Positions 49,788 to 58,176 of a DNA stretch of 64,000 nucleotides are shown here, in pieces. The position numbers were made by a program, and so were the translations under genes. Location: NCBI GenBank assembly GCA_034432375.1, contig DAOUCA010000170.1, forward strand, positions 91,103 to 155,102, given 5' to 3'. This DNA is from JAHBVH01 sp034432375. GTDB taxonomy: Bacteria; Chloroflexota; Anaerolineae; Caldilineales; Caldilineaceae. Under the pieces are notes generated by a model. The model was not told the origin of the DNA. It did not search any database and saw only the letters and a program-made list of their open reading frames with translations. Position 1 is the stretch's first letter; every line of letters starts with the position of its first letter.

Positions 49788-50534
49788 TCAAAAGCAGCCA
49801 CAGGTTAGTAGTGCATCTAGTGCCTGGTTGAGCACGCTATAGCCCTCTTGATTGAGATGGAGCAGATCGTAGCTATATTCTGGACGAATCGCTCCAGTCT
49901 CGTCAGTAAGCACGGCAGCACTGTCAAAGAGCAAAACATGTTCAGTGACCAGTGTTTTACTGTACTCATTCACTTCTACAATGGCCGCACCGACGGCATC
50001 GGACCAAAAGGGACGGCGCAACAGTGAGGGTTGCGCGGCCGGGAAGACCGTCGTCAAAATCACCGTTGCGCCCTGAGCGGTTGTACGCTGCACCATTGCA
50101 GCAAGATTCTTTTTACAGGTGGCCACAATCTCATCTCGGCGTTCCGGAAAGAGACCAATGGTTTTGAGATCGTTAATCCCTGCCTGAATAATCACCAGAT
50201 CGGGTTGCACCTGCGTTACATCTGCATCAAAGCGTGCAAGGATCTGTACCGTAGTTTGGCCGCCAATACCGCGGTTGATTACCTCGTAGAGCGCTGCACC
50301 TGCAGGGGCCGGCCAAGCATAGGCCCTCGAATCACCATAGAAGAGCAGACGCCCCTTGCTACCTGATTTTGCTGGCACTCTGCTATTAGCATAAACAGCC
50401 AAGCCCACAGGATCAAGGCGGGTACGATTTAACTCAAGGTAATAGGTACGAGCCCAGAGTCCTAGAAACAGATTGGAAGCTAATGACCCAAGAAGCAAGA
50501 GTAGAAGTAGCCAATACCAAAGGTGCCTTACCAT
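49788..50534 (-). CDS. SGNH/GDSL-type hydrolase, membrane-anchored
   Basis: 248 residues. An N-terminal membrane helix (about 5-27) should leave the enzyme outside the membrane. Block I is LLFYGDSRAYAW (nucleophile Ser), block II has Gly in NRGIGGQTT, block III is AGINDLK (Asn), and block V is DLLHLNQEG (Asp and His). It is an esterase or acyl hydrolase; a polysaccharide or lipid substrate is plausible. It starts 4 bp after purK ends, so it shares the message, although its function is unrelated. Confidence 0.85.
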   Translation of the reverse strand: MVRHLWYWLLLLLLLGSLASNLFLGLWARTYYLELNRTRLDPVGLAVYANSRVPAKSGSKGRLLFYGDSRAYAWPAPAGAALYEVINRGIGGQTTVQILARFDADVTQVQPDLVIIQAGINDLKTIGLFPERRDEIVATCKKNLAAMVQRTTAQGATVILTTVFPAAQPSLLRRPFWSDAVGAAIVEVNEYSKTLVTEHVLLFDSAAVLTDETGAIRPEYSYDLLHLNQEGYSVLNQALDALLTCGCF

Positions 50535-50537
50535 TAC

Positions 50538-51695
50538 CTATCGGTCTTCACCCAATATACGACGCGCTTGCCTAACCAATTCACTTGCTTCCTCCAAGGT
50601 GGATCCCAATGCCGTAATATGACCCATTTTGCGCCCTGGGCGTGCGGCCCCTTTGCCATAGAGATGCAACTTTACACCGGGCAGTGCACAGGCTGCCGCC
50701 CAATCCGGTTCGCCGTTGGCCCACAGATCACCCAGCAGATTGGCCATCGCGGCGGGACGAATCTGCTCAGTCGAGCCAAGCGGCAAGCCGCAAACCGCCC
50801 GCAGTTGCTGGCCGAATTGACTGGTCAGCGCCGCTTCAATCGTCAGATGGCCCGAGTTGTGGGGGCGCGGGGCCAGTTCGTTGATGACCAGGCTATCGTC
50901 CGCTTTCAGGAAAAACTCAACACAGAGCACGCCGACCACATCGAGCGCCGTCAACACGGCGCGCGCTAACTCGGTCGCATCTGCGACCACTTGCGGCGAT
51001 ACGCGTGCCGGTGCCAGTGAGAGATCGAGAATATGATTGCTGTGTAGATTCTCGATTAGTCCATAATGGGCAAAGCTGCCATCCACCCCCCGTGCCGCCA
51101 CGACAGAGAGTTCTTTCACAAAGGGAACAAAGGCCTCCAAGATCGCCGCATGTTCGCCAATCGCCTGCCAAGCTTCCTCAGCATCAGCCGGTTCGTTGAT
51201 CTTGGCCTGCCCTTTGCCATCATAGCCAAAGGCTGCGGTCTTTAAAACCGCGGGCACGCCGAGTTCGGCAATCGCCTGTTGCAACGCCGCCAAAGAATGG
51301 ACAGCACAAAAAGGGGTCACCGGTAGACCCTGCTGGGCCAGAAAGTTCTTTTCGCGCAGACGATTTTGCGCAGTATGCAAGACATGGCCACCGGGGCGCA
51401 CAGGCACCCCTTCCTCTTGTGCAATTTCGGCCACAGCCGCCGCCACATTTTCAAACTCAAAGGTGACCACATCGACGCCACGCACAAAAGAGCGCACCGC
51501 AGCGAGGTCATCGTACGGTGCGCTAATCTCTCGATCGGCAATTTGGCCGGTCGGCGAGTCGGTATCGGGCGAGTAGGTGGCGATGCGGTAGCCCATCTCT
51601 CTTGCAGCCAGGGCAAGCATTCGCCCCAGTTGGCCGCTGCCAAAGATGCCAATGGTAGCACCAGGCAGGATCGGATCGTTCGCGCGCTCAGTCAG
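50538..51695 (-). CDS. purK: N5-carboxyaminoimidazole ribonucleotide synthase, probable CTG start
   Basis: PurK carboxylates AIR with ATP and bicarbonate to N5-CAIR; the product goes to PurE, encoded at 60115. The ATP-grasp fold shows VLKTAAFGYDGKGQ and the metal site VLCVEFFLKADDSLVINELAPRPHNSGH. The conserved N-terminal loop GATIGIFGSGQLGRMLALA is needed for the fold, yet its coding precedes the first ATG (51620). Back to the stop at 51717-51719 there is no ATG, GTG or TTG. A CTG at 51693-51695 lies 6 nt after AAGGAG, so I propose that start, giving 385 residues. A sequencing error is the other explanation. Confidence 0.9.
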   Translation of the reverse strand: MTERANDPILPGATIGIFGSGQLGRMLALAAREMGYRIATYSPDTDSPTGQIADREISAPYDDLAAVRSFVRGVDVVTFEFENVAAAVAEIAQEEGVPVRPGGHVLHTAQNRLREKNFLAQQGLPVTPFCAVHSLAALQQAIAELGVPAVLKTAAFGYDGKGQAKINEPADAEEAWQAIGEHAAILEAFVPFVKELSVVAARGVDGSFAHYGLIENLHSNHILDLSLAPARVSPQVVADATELARAVLTALDVVGVLCVEFFLKADDSLVINELAPRPHNSGHLTIEAALTSQFGQQLRAVCGLPLGSTEQIRPAAMANLLGDLWANGEPDWAAACALPGVKLHLYGKGAARPGRKMGHITALGSTLEEASELVRQARRILGEDR

Positions 51696-52098
51696 GAGAG
51701 ACTCCTTATGCTTCAGCTATTCAGTACCATTGCCTTCAGAAACAGGGCAATGGGGTCATGCGCCAAAATCTCATACATCCCAGAGATGTCTAGTATAACA
51801 TATCTAGCAGAAGTGCCCAACGGTCGGATAGAATAGTTGCAATTTCAACGATCTGCTTGCGCGTTTTTGACGGCACCCCTACTTTTGGTTACGATGTAGC
51901 TATTGTCATCCAACCGACCCTCCCGGCGCAGGACGATAATCGCTATACATACACCACAAATACTTACGGTGTTCTATCCGCAATTACCATTGAAGCATCG
52001 ATTGTCATTGGGTATGATCAGCATAGCTGTTCCACAAAGCGAACAAGCCGATCAGCCCCAACACCCCAATCGGTGCCCACAAACAGAGGAGATCCACT
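51696..52098. other. 403-bp divergent intergenic region
   Basis: The region lies between purK and the ABC transporter operon and must hold promoters for both. I see no strong hairpin, riboswitch or convincing small gene; open frames here lack ribosome sites. Confidence 0.45.
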
Positions 52099-53763
52099 AT
52101 GCGTCTATTCGTGAAACGCTTCCACGCGGCGCTCAGCTTGCTCGTGCTGCTGGCTTTGCTGGTTGCCTGTGCCGCCCCGGCCACTGCGCCGACCGGCAGC
52201 GAAAGCAGTACCGAAGGGAGCAGTGAAGAGGCGGCTGCCCCCGGTGAAGTCAGTCGCGCCGACACGCTTATCTTTGCGGCAGACATTACCGACATTCTCA
52301 CACTCGACCCAGCCGTTGCTTATGAGTTTAGCGGCATCCAGGCCGAAGGCAGCATCTACCAGACATTGGTCAGCTTTAAAGAAGGGGAAACCGGCCCACA
52401 GCCACAACTCGCCGACTCTTGGGAAGTGACCGAAGATGGCGATATGTGGGTGATCACCTTTGCCCTGAATCCAGATGCGACCTTTGCCAGTGGTAATCCA
52501 GTCACCGCTGCCGATGTCGTCTACTCGTGGAGTCGCGCGATTGAGATCAATCTTTCGCCCGCTTTCCTGCTCATCGACGTGGCGCAGGTCACCGCCGAGA
52601 ATATGAGCGCAGTCGATGAGAAGACCTTTGAAGTGAAGATCCCCAAAGCTGTCAGCCCACAGGTCTTCCTCTCGGTGATCACCTTTACGGTGGCAGCCGT
52701 GGTCGATCAGGCTGTCGTTGAAGCGAACGCGGGCGATGACATGGGGTCGGCCTGGCTCAATGACAATTCCGCCGGTAGCGGCCCCTATGTGCTAAACAGC
52801 TGGGACAGGGAAGTACAGGTCGTCCTTGATGCCAATGAGAATTATTGGGGGGATGCGCCGGCGATGAAGCGGATTATTATGCAGAATGTAACTGAAGCCG
52901 CGAACCGTCAAGCGATGATTGAGACCGGTGACGCCGACATTGTGCAGGATCTGGGACCAGAACAGAAAACCGTTCTAGAAGGCAATCCAGATGTGCAGAT
53001 TATAAGCGCCAGCGATACATTATTGATTTACATCGGCATGAATGCGCAGGTGCCGCCTTTCGATAATCCCGATGTGCGCGAGGCAGTTCGCTATGCAATC
53101 AACTACGATGAGATCATTGCGCTCACCGGTGGCGACGCGGAGTTGGTGCAGGAGGTTATTCCTGCCGGCTTCCTCGGCCACACTGGCAACAACCCCTTTA
53201 GCCAGGATCTGGACAAGGCCAAGGAGCTCCTGGCTGGTGCCGGCTATGGCGATGGCCTGGAAGTGACGGCACTTGTGCCTTCGGATTACCCTGCCGGCCC
53301 GATTGATTTCCCGACATTAGCGACCAAAGTGCAGAGCGATCTGGAGAAAGTCGGCATCACCCTCAATCTGCAACAGCTACAGGTTTCTGAGCTGCTCAAC
53401 ATCTATCGCAGCGAAGATGGTGCCGCCAAGCAGATGGTCTTTATCCTATGGGGACCGGATTTCCCCGATCCAGATGGCAACGTCACCCCCTTTACCAATT
53501 ACGAAGCGCACTCCATTGCCTGGCGCAATGGCTGGGATGCACCCGAGTTGGGCCAAATGGCCAAAGATGCTACGCTGTTGGAAACCCCAGAAGAGCGCGT
53601 AGCGATGTACGCCGATCTGACCGAGCACCTACTTCATGAAGGGCCCTATGCCATTCTCTACCAGCCGATCAAAACCTTCGCCCTACGCAACGGTGTAACC
53701 GGCTTTACCTACAACCCATCCGACACCCCGGCGATCACCTTCGCCGAAGTCGGCAAAGAATAA
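52099..53763 (+). CDS. Peptide-type ABC transporter substrate-binding lipoprotein (SBP family 5)
   Basis: 554 residues. The signal peptide ends in the lipobox LLVAC with Cys24. A Ser/Glu-rich linker follows, then the SBP_bac_5 fold: DILTLDPAVAYEFSG, YQTLVSFKEG, LADSWEVTEDG, and FDNPDVREAVRYAINYDEI are classical segments. It would capture oligo- or dipeptides outside the membrane and feed the permeases encoded at 53838 and 56291. AGAGGAGAT precedes the ATG. No ATPase gene is visible in the operon, so one from elsewhere must be shared. A strong hairpin follows directly after the stop. Confidence 0.9.
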   Translation: MRLFVKRFHAALSLLVLLALLVACAAPATAPTGSESSTEGSSEEAAAPGEVSRADTLIFAADITDILTLDPAVAYEFSGIQAEGSIYQTLVSFKEGETGPQPQLADSWEVTEDGDMWVITFALNPDATFASGNPVTAADVVYSWSRAIEINLSPAFLLIDVAQVTAENMSAVDEKTFEVKIPKAVSPQVFLSVITFTVAAVVDQAVVEANAGDDMGSAWLNDNSAGSGPYVLNSWDREVQVVLDANENYWGDAPAMKRIIMQNVTEAANRQAMIETGDADIVQDLGPEQKTVLEGNPDVQIISASDTLLIYIGMNAQVPPFDNPDVREAVRYAINYDEIIALTGGDAELVQEVIPAGFLGHTGNNPFSQDLDKAKELLAGAGYGDGLEVTALVPSDYPAGPIDFPTLATKVQSDLEKVGITLNLQQLQVSELLNIYRSEDGAAKQMVFILWGPDFPDPDGNVTPFTNYEAHSIAWRNGWDAPELGQMAKDATLLETPEERVAMYADLTEHLLHEGPYAILYQPIKTFALRNGVTGFTYNPSDTPAITFAEVGKE

Positions 53764-53827
53764 ATGGTTAATGCTGAACGGTTAACGGTATAATGGTTAA
53801 CCGTTCAGCATTAACCATTATACCGTT
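53763..53827 (+). promoter_or_regulatory. Two alternative hairpins between transporter genes
   Basis: A perfect 24-bp stem (53763-53786 with 53796-53819, 9-nt loop) starts at the stop codon of the binding-protein gene. A second, exclusive 17-bp pairing (53784-53800 with 53811-53827) ends 10 bp before the permease ATG. Both are made of ATGGTTAA-like words. They could reduce expression of downstream genes relative to the binding protein, as in many ABC operons; attenuation control is speculative. Confidence 0.55.
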
Positions 53828-53837
53828 AACCATTATT

Positions 53838-54845
53838 ATGCTCCGATTCATTTTGCGCCGCCTGCTAGGCTTTGGCTTTGTCGTGCTTGGCGTCTCAATT
53901 TTCACCTTTATGATTGCTCAGTTGGTACCAGTTGATCCGGCGGCATCGGCATTGGGCGCCAAGGCACGCGAAGAGCAGATCCAGGCCTATCGCCAAGAGT
54001 TGGGGTTGGATCGACCGATTTGGGAACAGTACGCACGCTATCTCACACGGTTAGCAAAAGGGGATCTTGGCGAGTCGATCCGCACGCGACGCCCGGTGCT
54101 CGACGATCTGCGCGACTTTTTCCCAGCTACACTTGAACTATCACTGGCCGCGCTGCTCGTCTCGCTTGCGCTGGGTATTCCGTTGGGCATTCTTGCGGCG
54201 TTACGGCGCAACAATTGGGTTGATGCGCTGGCACGGCTGATTGCGCTTGTTGGCGGCTCGATGCCGATCTTCTATGTGGGGTTACTGGGGCTGGGGCTCT
54301 TTTATCGGCAGTTGCATTGGTTACCCGGTCAAGGCCGCCTCGATTCGACTTTGACCCCACCAGCCACCCTTACCGGCTTCTTCACGATCGATGCCCTCTT
54401 GACCAGTAACTGGCCAATCTTTCAGAATGCACTCTGGCATCTGATTCTGCCAGCATTGACGCTCGGCTACTTCTCAACCGCAGTGTTGCTGCGCATTACC
54501 CGATCCTCTATGCTTGAAGCGCTCTCGCAAGATTACGTGCGCACGGCACGATCCAAAGGGCTACGCGATCGAGTGGTCATTCTCCGCCACGTCTTCAAGA
54601 ACTCGCTGCCGCCGGTGATCACGACAATTGGACTCACCTTTGGTAGCCTGCTGAGCGGTGCGGTGTTGACAGAAACCGTCTTTGGTTGGCCCGGGTTAGG
54701 TAAATATGCGACCACCTCCGTCAGCAATCTGGATCTGCCGGCTGTCATGGGCGTTACGCTGCTCGCGGCGGTCATTTATCCGGCCGTCAATACCCTGGTC
54801 GACATTGGCTATAGCCTGGTTGACCCACGGGTGAAAATGGAGTAA
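53838..54845 (+). CDS. Peptide ABC transporter permease, DppB type
   Basis: 335 residues, six membrane helices. MLRFILRRLLGFGFVVLGVSIFTFMI is followed by a conserved periplasmic loop (LGLDRPIWEQYARYLTRLAKGDLGESIRTRRPV). The EAA loop is YVRTARSKGLRDRVVILRHVFKNSLPPV, which docks the ATPase. It pairs with the DppC-like permease at 56291. ATG 53838 begins at the conserved sequence; an upstream ATG at 53793 would translate part of the hairpin and is unlikely. No Shine-Dalgarno is visible, consistent with dependence on upstream translation or structure. Confidence 0.92.
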   Translation: MLRFILRRLLGFGFVVLGVSIFTFMIAQLVPVDPAASALGAKAREEQIQAYRQELGLDRPIWEQYARYLTRLAKGDLGESIRTRRPVLDDLRDFFPATLELSLAALLVSLALGIPLGILAALRRNNWVDALARLIALVGGSMPIFYVGLLGLGLFYRQLHWLPGQGRLDSTLTPPATLTGFFTIDALLTSNWPIFQNALWHLILPALTLGYFSTAVLLRITRSSMLEALSQDYVRTARSKGLRDRVVILRHVFKNSLPPVITTIGLTFGSLLSGAVLTETVFGWPGLGKYATTSVSNLDLPAVMGVTLLAAVIYPAVNTLVDIGYSLVDPRVKME

Positions 54846-54847
54846 TC

Positions 54848-55669
54848 ATGCCGCAAAGTACAACGACTGGTCCGGCCAAAGGCTCATTGGTCATTGTTGG
54901 TGGCGGTTCGCAAGGGCTCGTAGCCATTTTGCGCCGCTTTTTGGCACTAGCGGGGGGCATCAACGCACCGATTGTAATTATCCCCACGGCGTCCGAAGAC
55001 GAGTACGATGGTCCATACGCGCCACACATCGACGATTTCATGGCGGCTGGGGCGACGAACCTGCGAGTGCTCCATACGCGCAATCCGGAGGTCGCCAATT
55101 CAGATGCCTTCTTGGAACCCTTACGCCGAGCGCAGGGGATCTGGTTTGTCGGTGGTCGCCATTGGCGGTTGGCCGATGCCTATTTGCACACACGCGCCCA
55201 AGATGAGTTTCACGCGTTGTTGGCGCGCGGTGGCGTGATTGGCGGCACCTCCGCCGGGGCCACCATCCAAGGGTCCTTTATGGTGCGCGGCGATACGGCA
55301 GGCAATCAGATCATGATGGGTGATCACACCGAAGGCTTTGGTTTTCTGCGCAACGTCACGATTGACCAACATCATCTCAAGCGCAATCGCCATTTTGATC
55401 TAATCGACGTGATTGAAGCCCATCCCGAGTTGCTGGGCATTGGCCTTGACGAAGATACCGCGATTGTCGTCACCGGCGACGAATTTGAGGTGATTGGCCA
55501 GAGTTATGTCGCCATCTACGATCATGAAACGATGGTTGGCGCACGCGGGCACTTCTATTTTCTAGCGCCCGGCGACCGCTTCAACCTTCAGACAAGGGCC
55601 GCGATCCCGCCACCGCAAAAACGAACGCAGGACTTTATACAGGTTGCCAAGCAGCGTTGGCCGACCTGA
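54848..55669 (+). CDS. Cyanophycinase (S51-type peptidase)
   Basis: 273 residues. LVIVGGGSQG starts the fold, GGTSAGATIQG (S135) is the nucleophile elbow, and WFVGGRHWRLADAY and DQHHLKRNRHFDLI are family segments. Cyanophycinase cuts the Asp-Arg polymer cyanophycin to beta-Asp-Arg dipeptides; related S51 enzymes cleave Asp-X dipeptides. It starts 2 bp after the DppB-like gene and stands before the DppC-like gene. It has no signal peptide, so it acts in the cytoplasm, probably on imported peptides. No cyanophycin synthetase gene is in the window. Confidence 0.87.
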   Translation: MPQSTTTGPAKGSLVIVGGGSQGLVAILRRFLALAGGINAPIVIIPTASEDEYDGPYAPHIDDFMAAGATNLRVLHTRNPEVANSDAFLEPLRRAQGIWFVGGRHWRLADAYLHTRAQDEFHALLARGGVIGGTSAGATIQGSFMVRGDTAGNQIMMGDHTEGFGFLRNVTIDQHHLKRNRHFDLIDVIEAHPELLGIGLDEDTAIVVTGDEFEVIGQSYVAIYDHETMVGARGHFYFLAPGDRFNLQTRAAIPPPQKRTQDFIQVAKQRWPT

Positions 55670-55833
55670 TTATCCTTGCTCAGATCCCTGATACAGCGAG
55701 ATCGGCTTTCTGCGAGATCATAGGGTCAACCCACGCTGATTTCGATACGCCCCAAACTGCTTGGGCTACCACAACCGCCGCTAGCACGATCATCCAGATG
55801 CAAACCTGTTGAGTCAGAGAAATGGTTATCTTA

Positions 55834-56055
55834 TGTGTATCAAGCTAAGAAATCAGGGCGGTAACCAACACGACAACGGCACCCAAAGGGTTCCCGGGAA
55901 GCAACTGATTTTCCGCAGAGTACCCTGAATTCTAGGAAAAAATGGCGCTTGAATCGAAAAATTTGTAAAGAAAAGGCGGGTTATCTTACGGAATTGCAAA
56001 TCCATTGCTTCCAAAATCCGCTGTAGTGTTCCCGAAATGCTTAGCTTGATACACA
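55834..56055. mobile_element. 222-bp element with 16-bp terminal inverted repeats and 25-bp flanking direct repeats
   Basis: TGTGTATCAAGCTAAG (55834-55849) and its exact complement (56040-56055) are the ends. Directly outside lie 25-bp direct repeats (55810-55834 and 56056-56080) that differ at one base and contain CAGAGAAATGGTTATCTTAT. There is no coding capacity. The long flanking repeats may be an unusually long target duplication or the product of insertion between older repeats. The element separates the cyanophycinase gene from the second permease gene. Confidence 0.65.
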
Positions 56056-56148
56056 TGAGCCAGAGAAATGGTTATCTTATCATTCGCCCTAAACTCATGC
56101 GTCCCTACGGGACAAATCGATCCACACAAGACGCCGCAAAAGGAAGCG

Positions 56149-56252
56149 ACTGATTTACTGCTCTACTGATTTACCGCTCTACCGCTCTACCGCTCTACTG
56201 ATTTACCGATTTACTGCTCTACTGATTTACCGATTTACCGATTTACCGTCTT
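56149..56252 (+). repeat. 8-bp tandem repeat array of two alternating unit types
   Basis: Thirteen 8-bp units, ACYGATTT (seven) and ACYGCTCT-like (six), run up to 39 bp before the DppC-like gene. The same words appear at 15402-15441. Strict 8-bp spacing excludes chance. Confidence 0.75.
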
Positions 56253-56290
56253 TCCGAAACCCAATCCAACTACGACCCGAGCCCAACCTT

Positions 56291-57130
56291 ATGCTCTTTT
56301 CCGATCTCTTTCGCCGACTGTTAAAAGAACCAACCGCCCTATTTGGTCTGCTCCTTGTGTTGCTCTTTCTGGCAGCGGCCCTCTTTGCGCCGGCGTTGAG
56401 TCCCTTTGGCCCGAATGAACAGGATATCATCGGTTCAAAATTGGCACCCCCATCGGCGGCACATTGGCTGGGTGCAGATATCCTCGGGCGCGATATGTGG
56501 AGCCGAATGCTCTATGGATCGCGCATTTCGGTCTTTGTTGGGCTGGCGGTCGTGGCAGCGGCGGGCAGCGTTGGCACGTTGGTGGGGCTCTTTGCTGGCT
56601 ATCGCCGCGGCTGGGTCGACGAGGCGGTAATGCGAGTGACGGATATCTTTTTTGCGTTCCCGCCCCTAATATTGGCGATGGCGATTGCCGGTGCTCTGGG
56701 GCCAAGTCTGCGCAATGCCCTGATCGCTGTCGTGGTTGTGTTGTGGCCTGTCTACGCGCGCCTTGTTCGTGGACAGGTGTTAGGTCTGCGCGAGCGCGAA
56801 TTTATCCAAGCGGCGCAGATTACGGGGGTCAGCAATTGGAAGATCCTCTGGCGACACCTGCTGCCCAACACGATGGCGCCGTTGCTTGTCCAAGCCAGCT
56901 TTGACATGGGCACGACGATTCTGACGGTGGCTGGTCTCTCCTTTATCGGTTTTGGTGCCCAGCCGCCGACGCCGGAATGGGGGGTGATGATCAGCGATGG
57001 GCGCAACTATATTACGACGCAATGGTGGTTGACTGCGGTGCCGGCCGGGGGGATTTTGTTGCTGGTGGCGGCCTTTAATTTGGTGGGCGATGGGCTGCGC
57101 GATATATTGGATCCGCGGCTGCGGCGATAA
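56291..57130 (+). CDS. Peptide ABC transporter permease, DppC type
   Basis: 279 residues, six membrane helices. HWLGADILGRDMWSRMLYGSRISVFVGL is the conserved periplasmic opening. The EAA loop is REREFIQAAQITGVSNWKILWRHLLPN. The end, LVGDGLRDILDPRLR, is diagnostic. It should pair with the DppB-like permease at 53838, although a mobile element and a repeat array (about 620 bp) now lie between it and the rest of the operon. The ATG at 56291 has no clear Shine-Dalgarno, since the repeats end close to it. Expression may therefore depend on a promoter in the intervening region. Confidence 0.92.
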   Translation: MLFSDLFRRLLKEPTALFGLLLVLLFLAAALFAPALSPFGPNEQDIIGSKLAPPSAAHWLGADILGRDMWSRMLYGSRISVFVGLAVVAAAGSVGTLVGLFAGYRRGWVDEAVMRVTDIFFAFPPLILAMAIAGALGPSLRNALIAVVVVLWPVYARLVRGQVLGLREREFIQAAQITGVSNWKILWRHLLPNTMAPLLVQASFDMGTTILTVAGLSFIGFGAQPPTPEWGVMISDGRNYITTQWWLTAVPAGGILLLVAAFNLVGDGLRDILDPRLRR

Positions 57131-57245
57131 CCGTTTACTATTTGGGAAACGTAGGAACAACAGGGCAAACTCATGTTGACAATGCGTTCTGATAACCCTA
57201 GGATAAAAGCAGAAACCGTCGCTTGCGCTAATTCTGGAGCAGCTA

Positions 57246-57815
57246 ATGACTTTGACAATAGACAAAAAGCTCACTGTCGATGAATTTGAATATTTATTAA
57301 CGGTGCCTGAAAATTCTGATCGGCTGTTGGAACTCATCGATGGAGAGGTTGTTGAAAAAATGCCGACGGAAGAAAATGGTATGGTAGCCGGAAACCTTAT
57401 CTTCGCGTTGCGCGGCTATGTGCAACAACATCAATCCGGTCGTGTCGGGACAGAGGTACGTCATCATATACCAAGTGATAACTTTAACTCACGCCTGCCC
57501 GATGTGTCATACAGTACAGCAAGACGACCGGTGATCACCAAGGGCAGTGTACCAGAAATGGCTGATTTGGCGGTTGAAATTCAGTCACCTGATGATAGTA
57601 TCAAAAAGATGCGAGTAACAGCAGACTATTACTTGGAACATGGTGCCCAACTTGTCTGGCTCGTTTACCCCAGCAAACGCATTGTCGAGGTTTTCTATGC
57701 CAATGGTGAAGCCGATATCTTTCGCGACGGGGAAGTGCTGAGCGGCGAAGAAGTATTGCCTGGCTTTATGCTACCAGTTGCCGACATTTTCGACGATCCC
57801 TTCGCCGGCGAATAA
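57246..57815 (+). CDS. Uma2-family protein (DUF820, PDDEXK fold)
   Basis: 189 residues. LTVDEFEYLLTVPENSDRLLELIDGEVVEKMP is the usual start. RLPDVSY carries the conserved Asp, and ADLAVEIQSPDDS the Glu strand; a later VTADYYLEHGAQLVWLVYPSKR is the C-terminal segment. Uma2 proteins are putative restriction-like endonucleases multiplied in Cyanobacteria and Chloroflexota; their role is unknown. It has GGAGC in front of the ATG. It stands between the transporter operon and the thrS leader. Confidence 0.85.
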   Translation: MTLTIDKKLTVDEFEYLLTVPENSDRLLELIDGEVVEKMPTEENGMVAGNLIFALRGYVQQHQSGRVGTEVRHHIPSDNFNSRLPDVSYSTARRPVITKGSVPEMADLAVEIQSPDDSIKKMRVTADYYLEHGAQLVWLVYPSKRIVEVFYANGEADIFRDGEVLSGEEVLPGFMLPVADIFDDPFAGE

Positions 57816-57909
57816 GATCCGTCGCCCCAAACAGAAGTCCGATTTTTCACCCCTTGACATCCCCAAACAGATCTGCTATCTTTTGACAAAAGCTGCGACG
57901 AGACCATGT

Positions 57910-58157
57910 CACAACGCTACGTACGCCAGAGAATCGGGGTCATCGACTGCGAGCCCCGTCCGTAGACGAGCATTGCGATACCTTCTCCGAGCCGATTGCC
58001 GGAATGAGATACCTCTACTATGGCGATCCGGGTGGCGTCGTTATTCGCCACAAAGCGGGTTGATCGGTTGCCGTTTGTGGCAGCAGTCGACCAAGCTGGG
58101 TGGAACCGCGAGCCAGAGCGCCCTCGTCCCAGACGGACGGGCGCTCTTTTTGTTTTT
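57910..58157 (+). promoter_or_regulatory. T-box leader of thrS
   Basis: The T-box core TGGGTGGAACCGCG (58097-58110) is nearly perfect and is followed by a terminator (58115-58157) before thrS. T-boxes sense uncharged tRNA and allow read-through when it binds. A short stem CTACG/CGTAG (57917-57921, 57961-57965) with an inner CGGGG/CCCCG hairpin looks like Stem I. Its apical loop contains ACT (57946-57948), a threonine codon and a candidate specifier. The 5' limit and the specifier are uncertain; the T-box call is not. Confidence 0.9.
58115..58157 (+). terminator. T-box regulated terminator
   Basis: AGAGCGCCC with GTCC pairs with GGAC and GGGCGCTCT, followed by TTTTTGTTTTT. It competes with the antiterminator formed by the T-box core just upstream. 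Confidence 0.88.
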
Positions 58158-58176
58158 CCGGTTCTGAAAGGAGTGC

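Noticed and set aside
57778..58167. 129-codon frame before thrS
   Set aside because: It covers the T-box leader and terminator, so it is not a gene.
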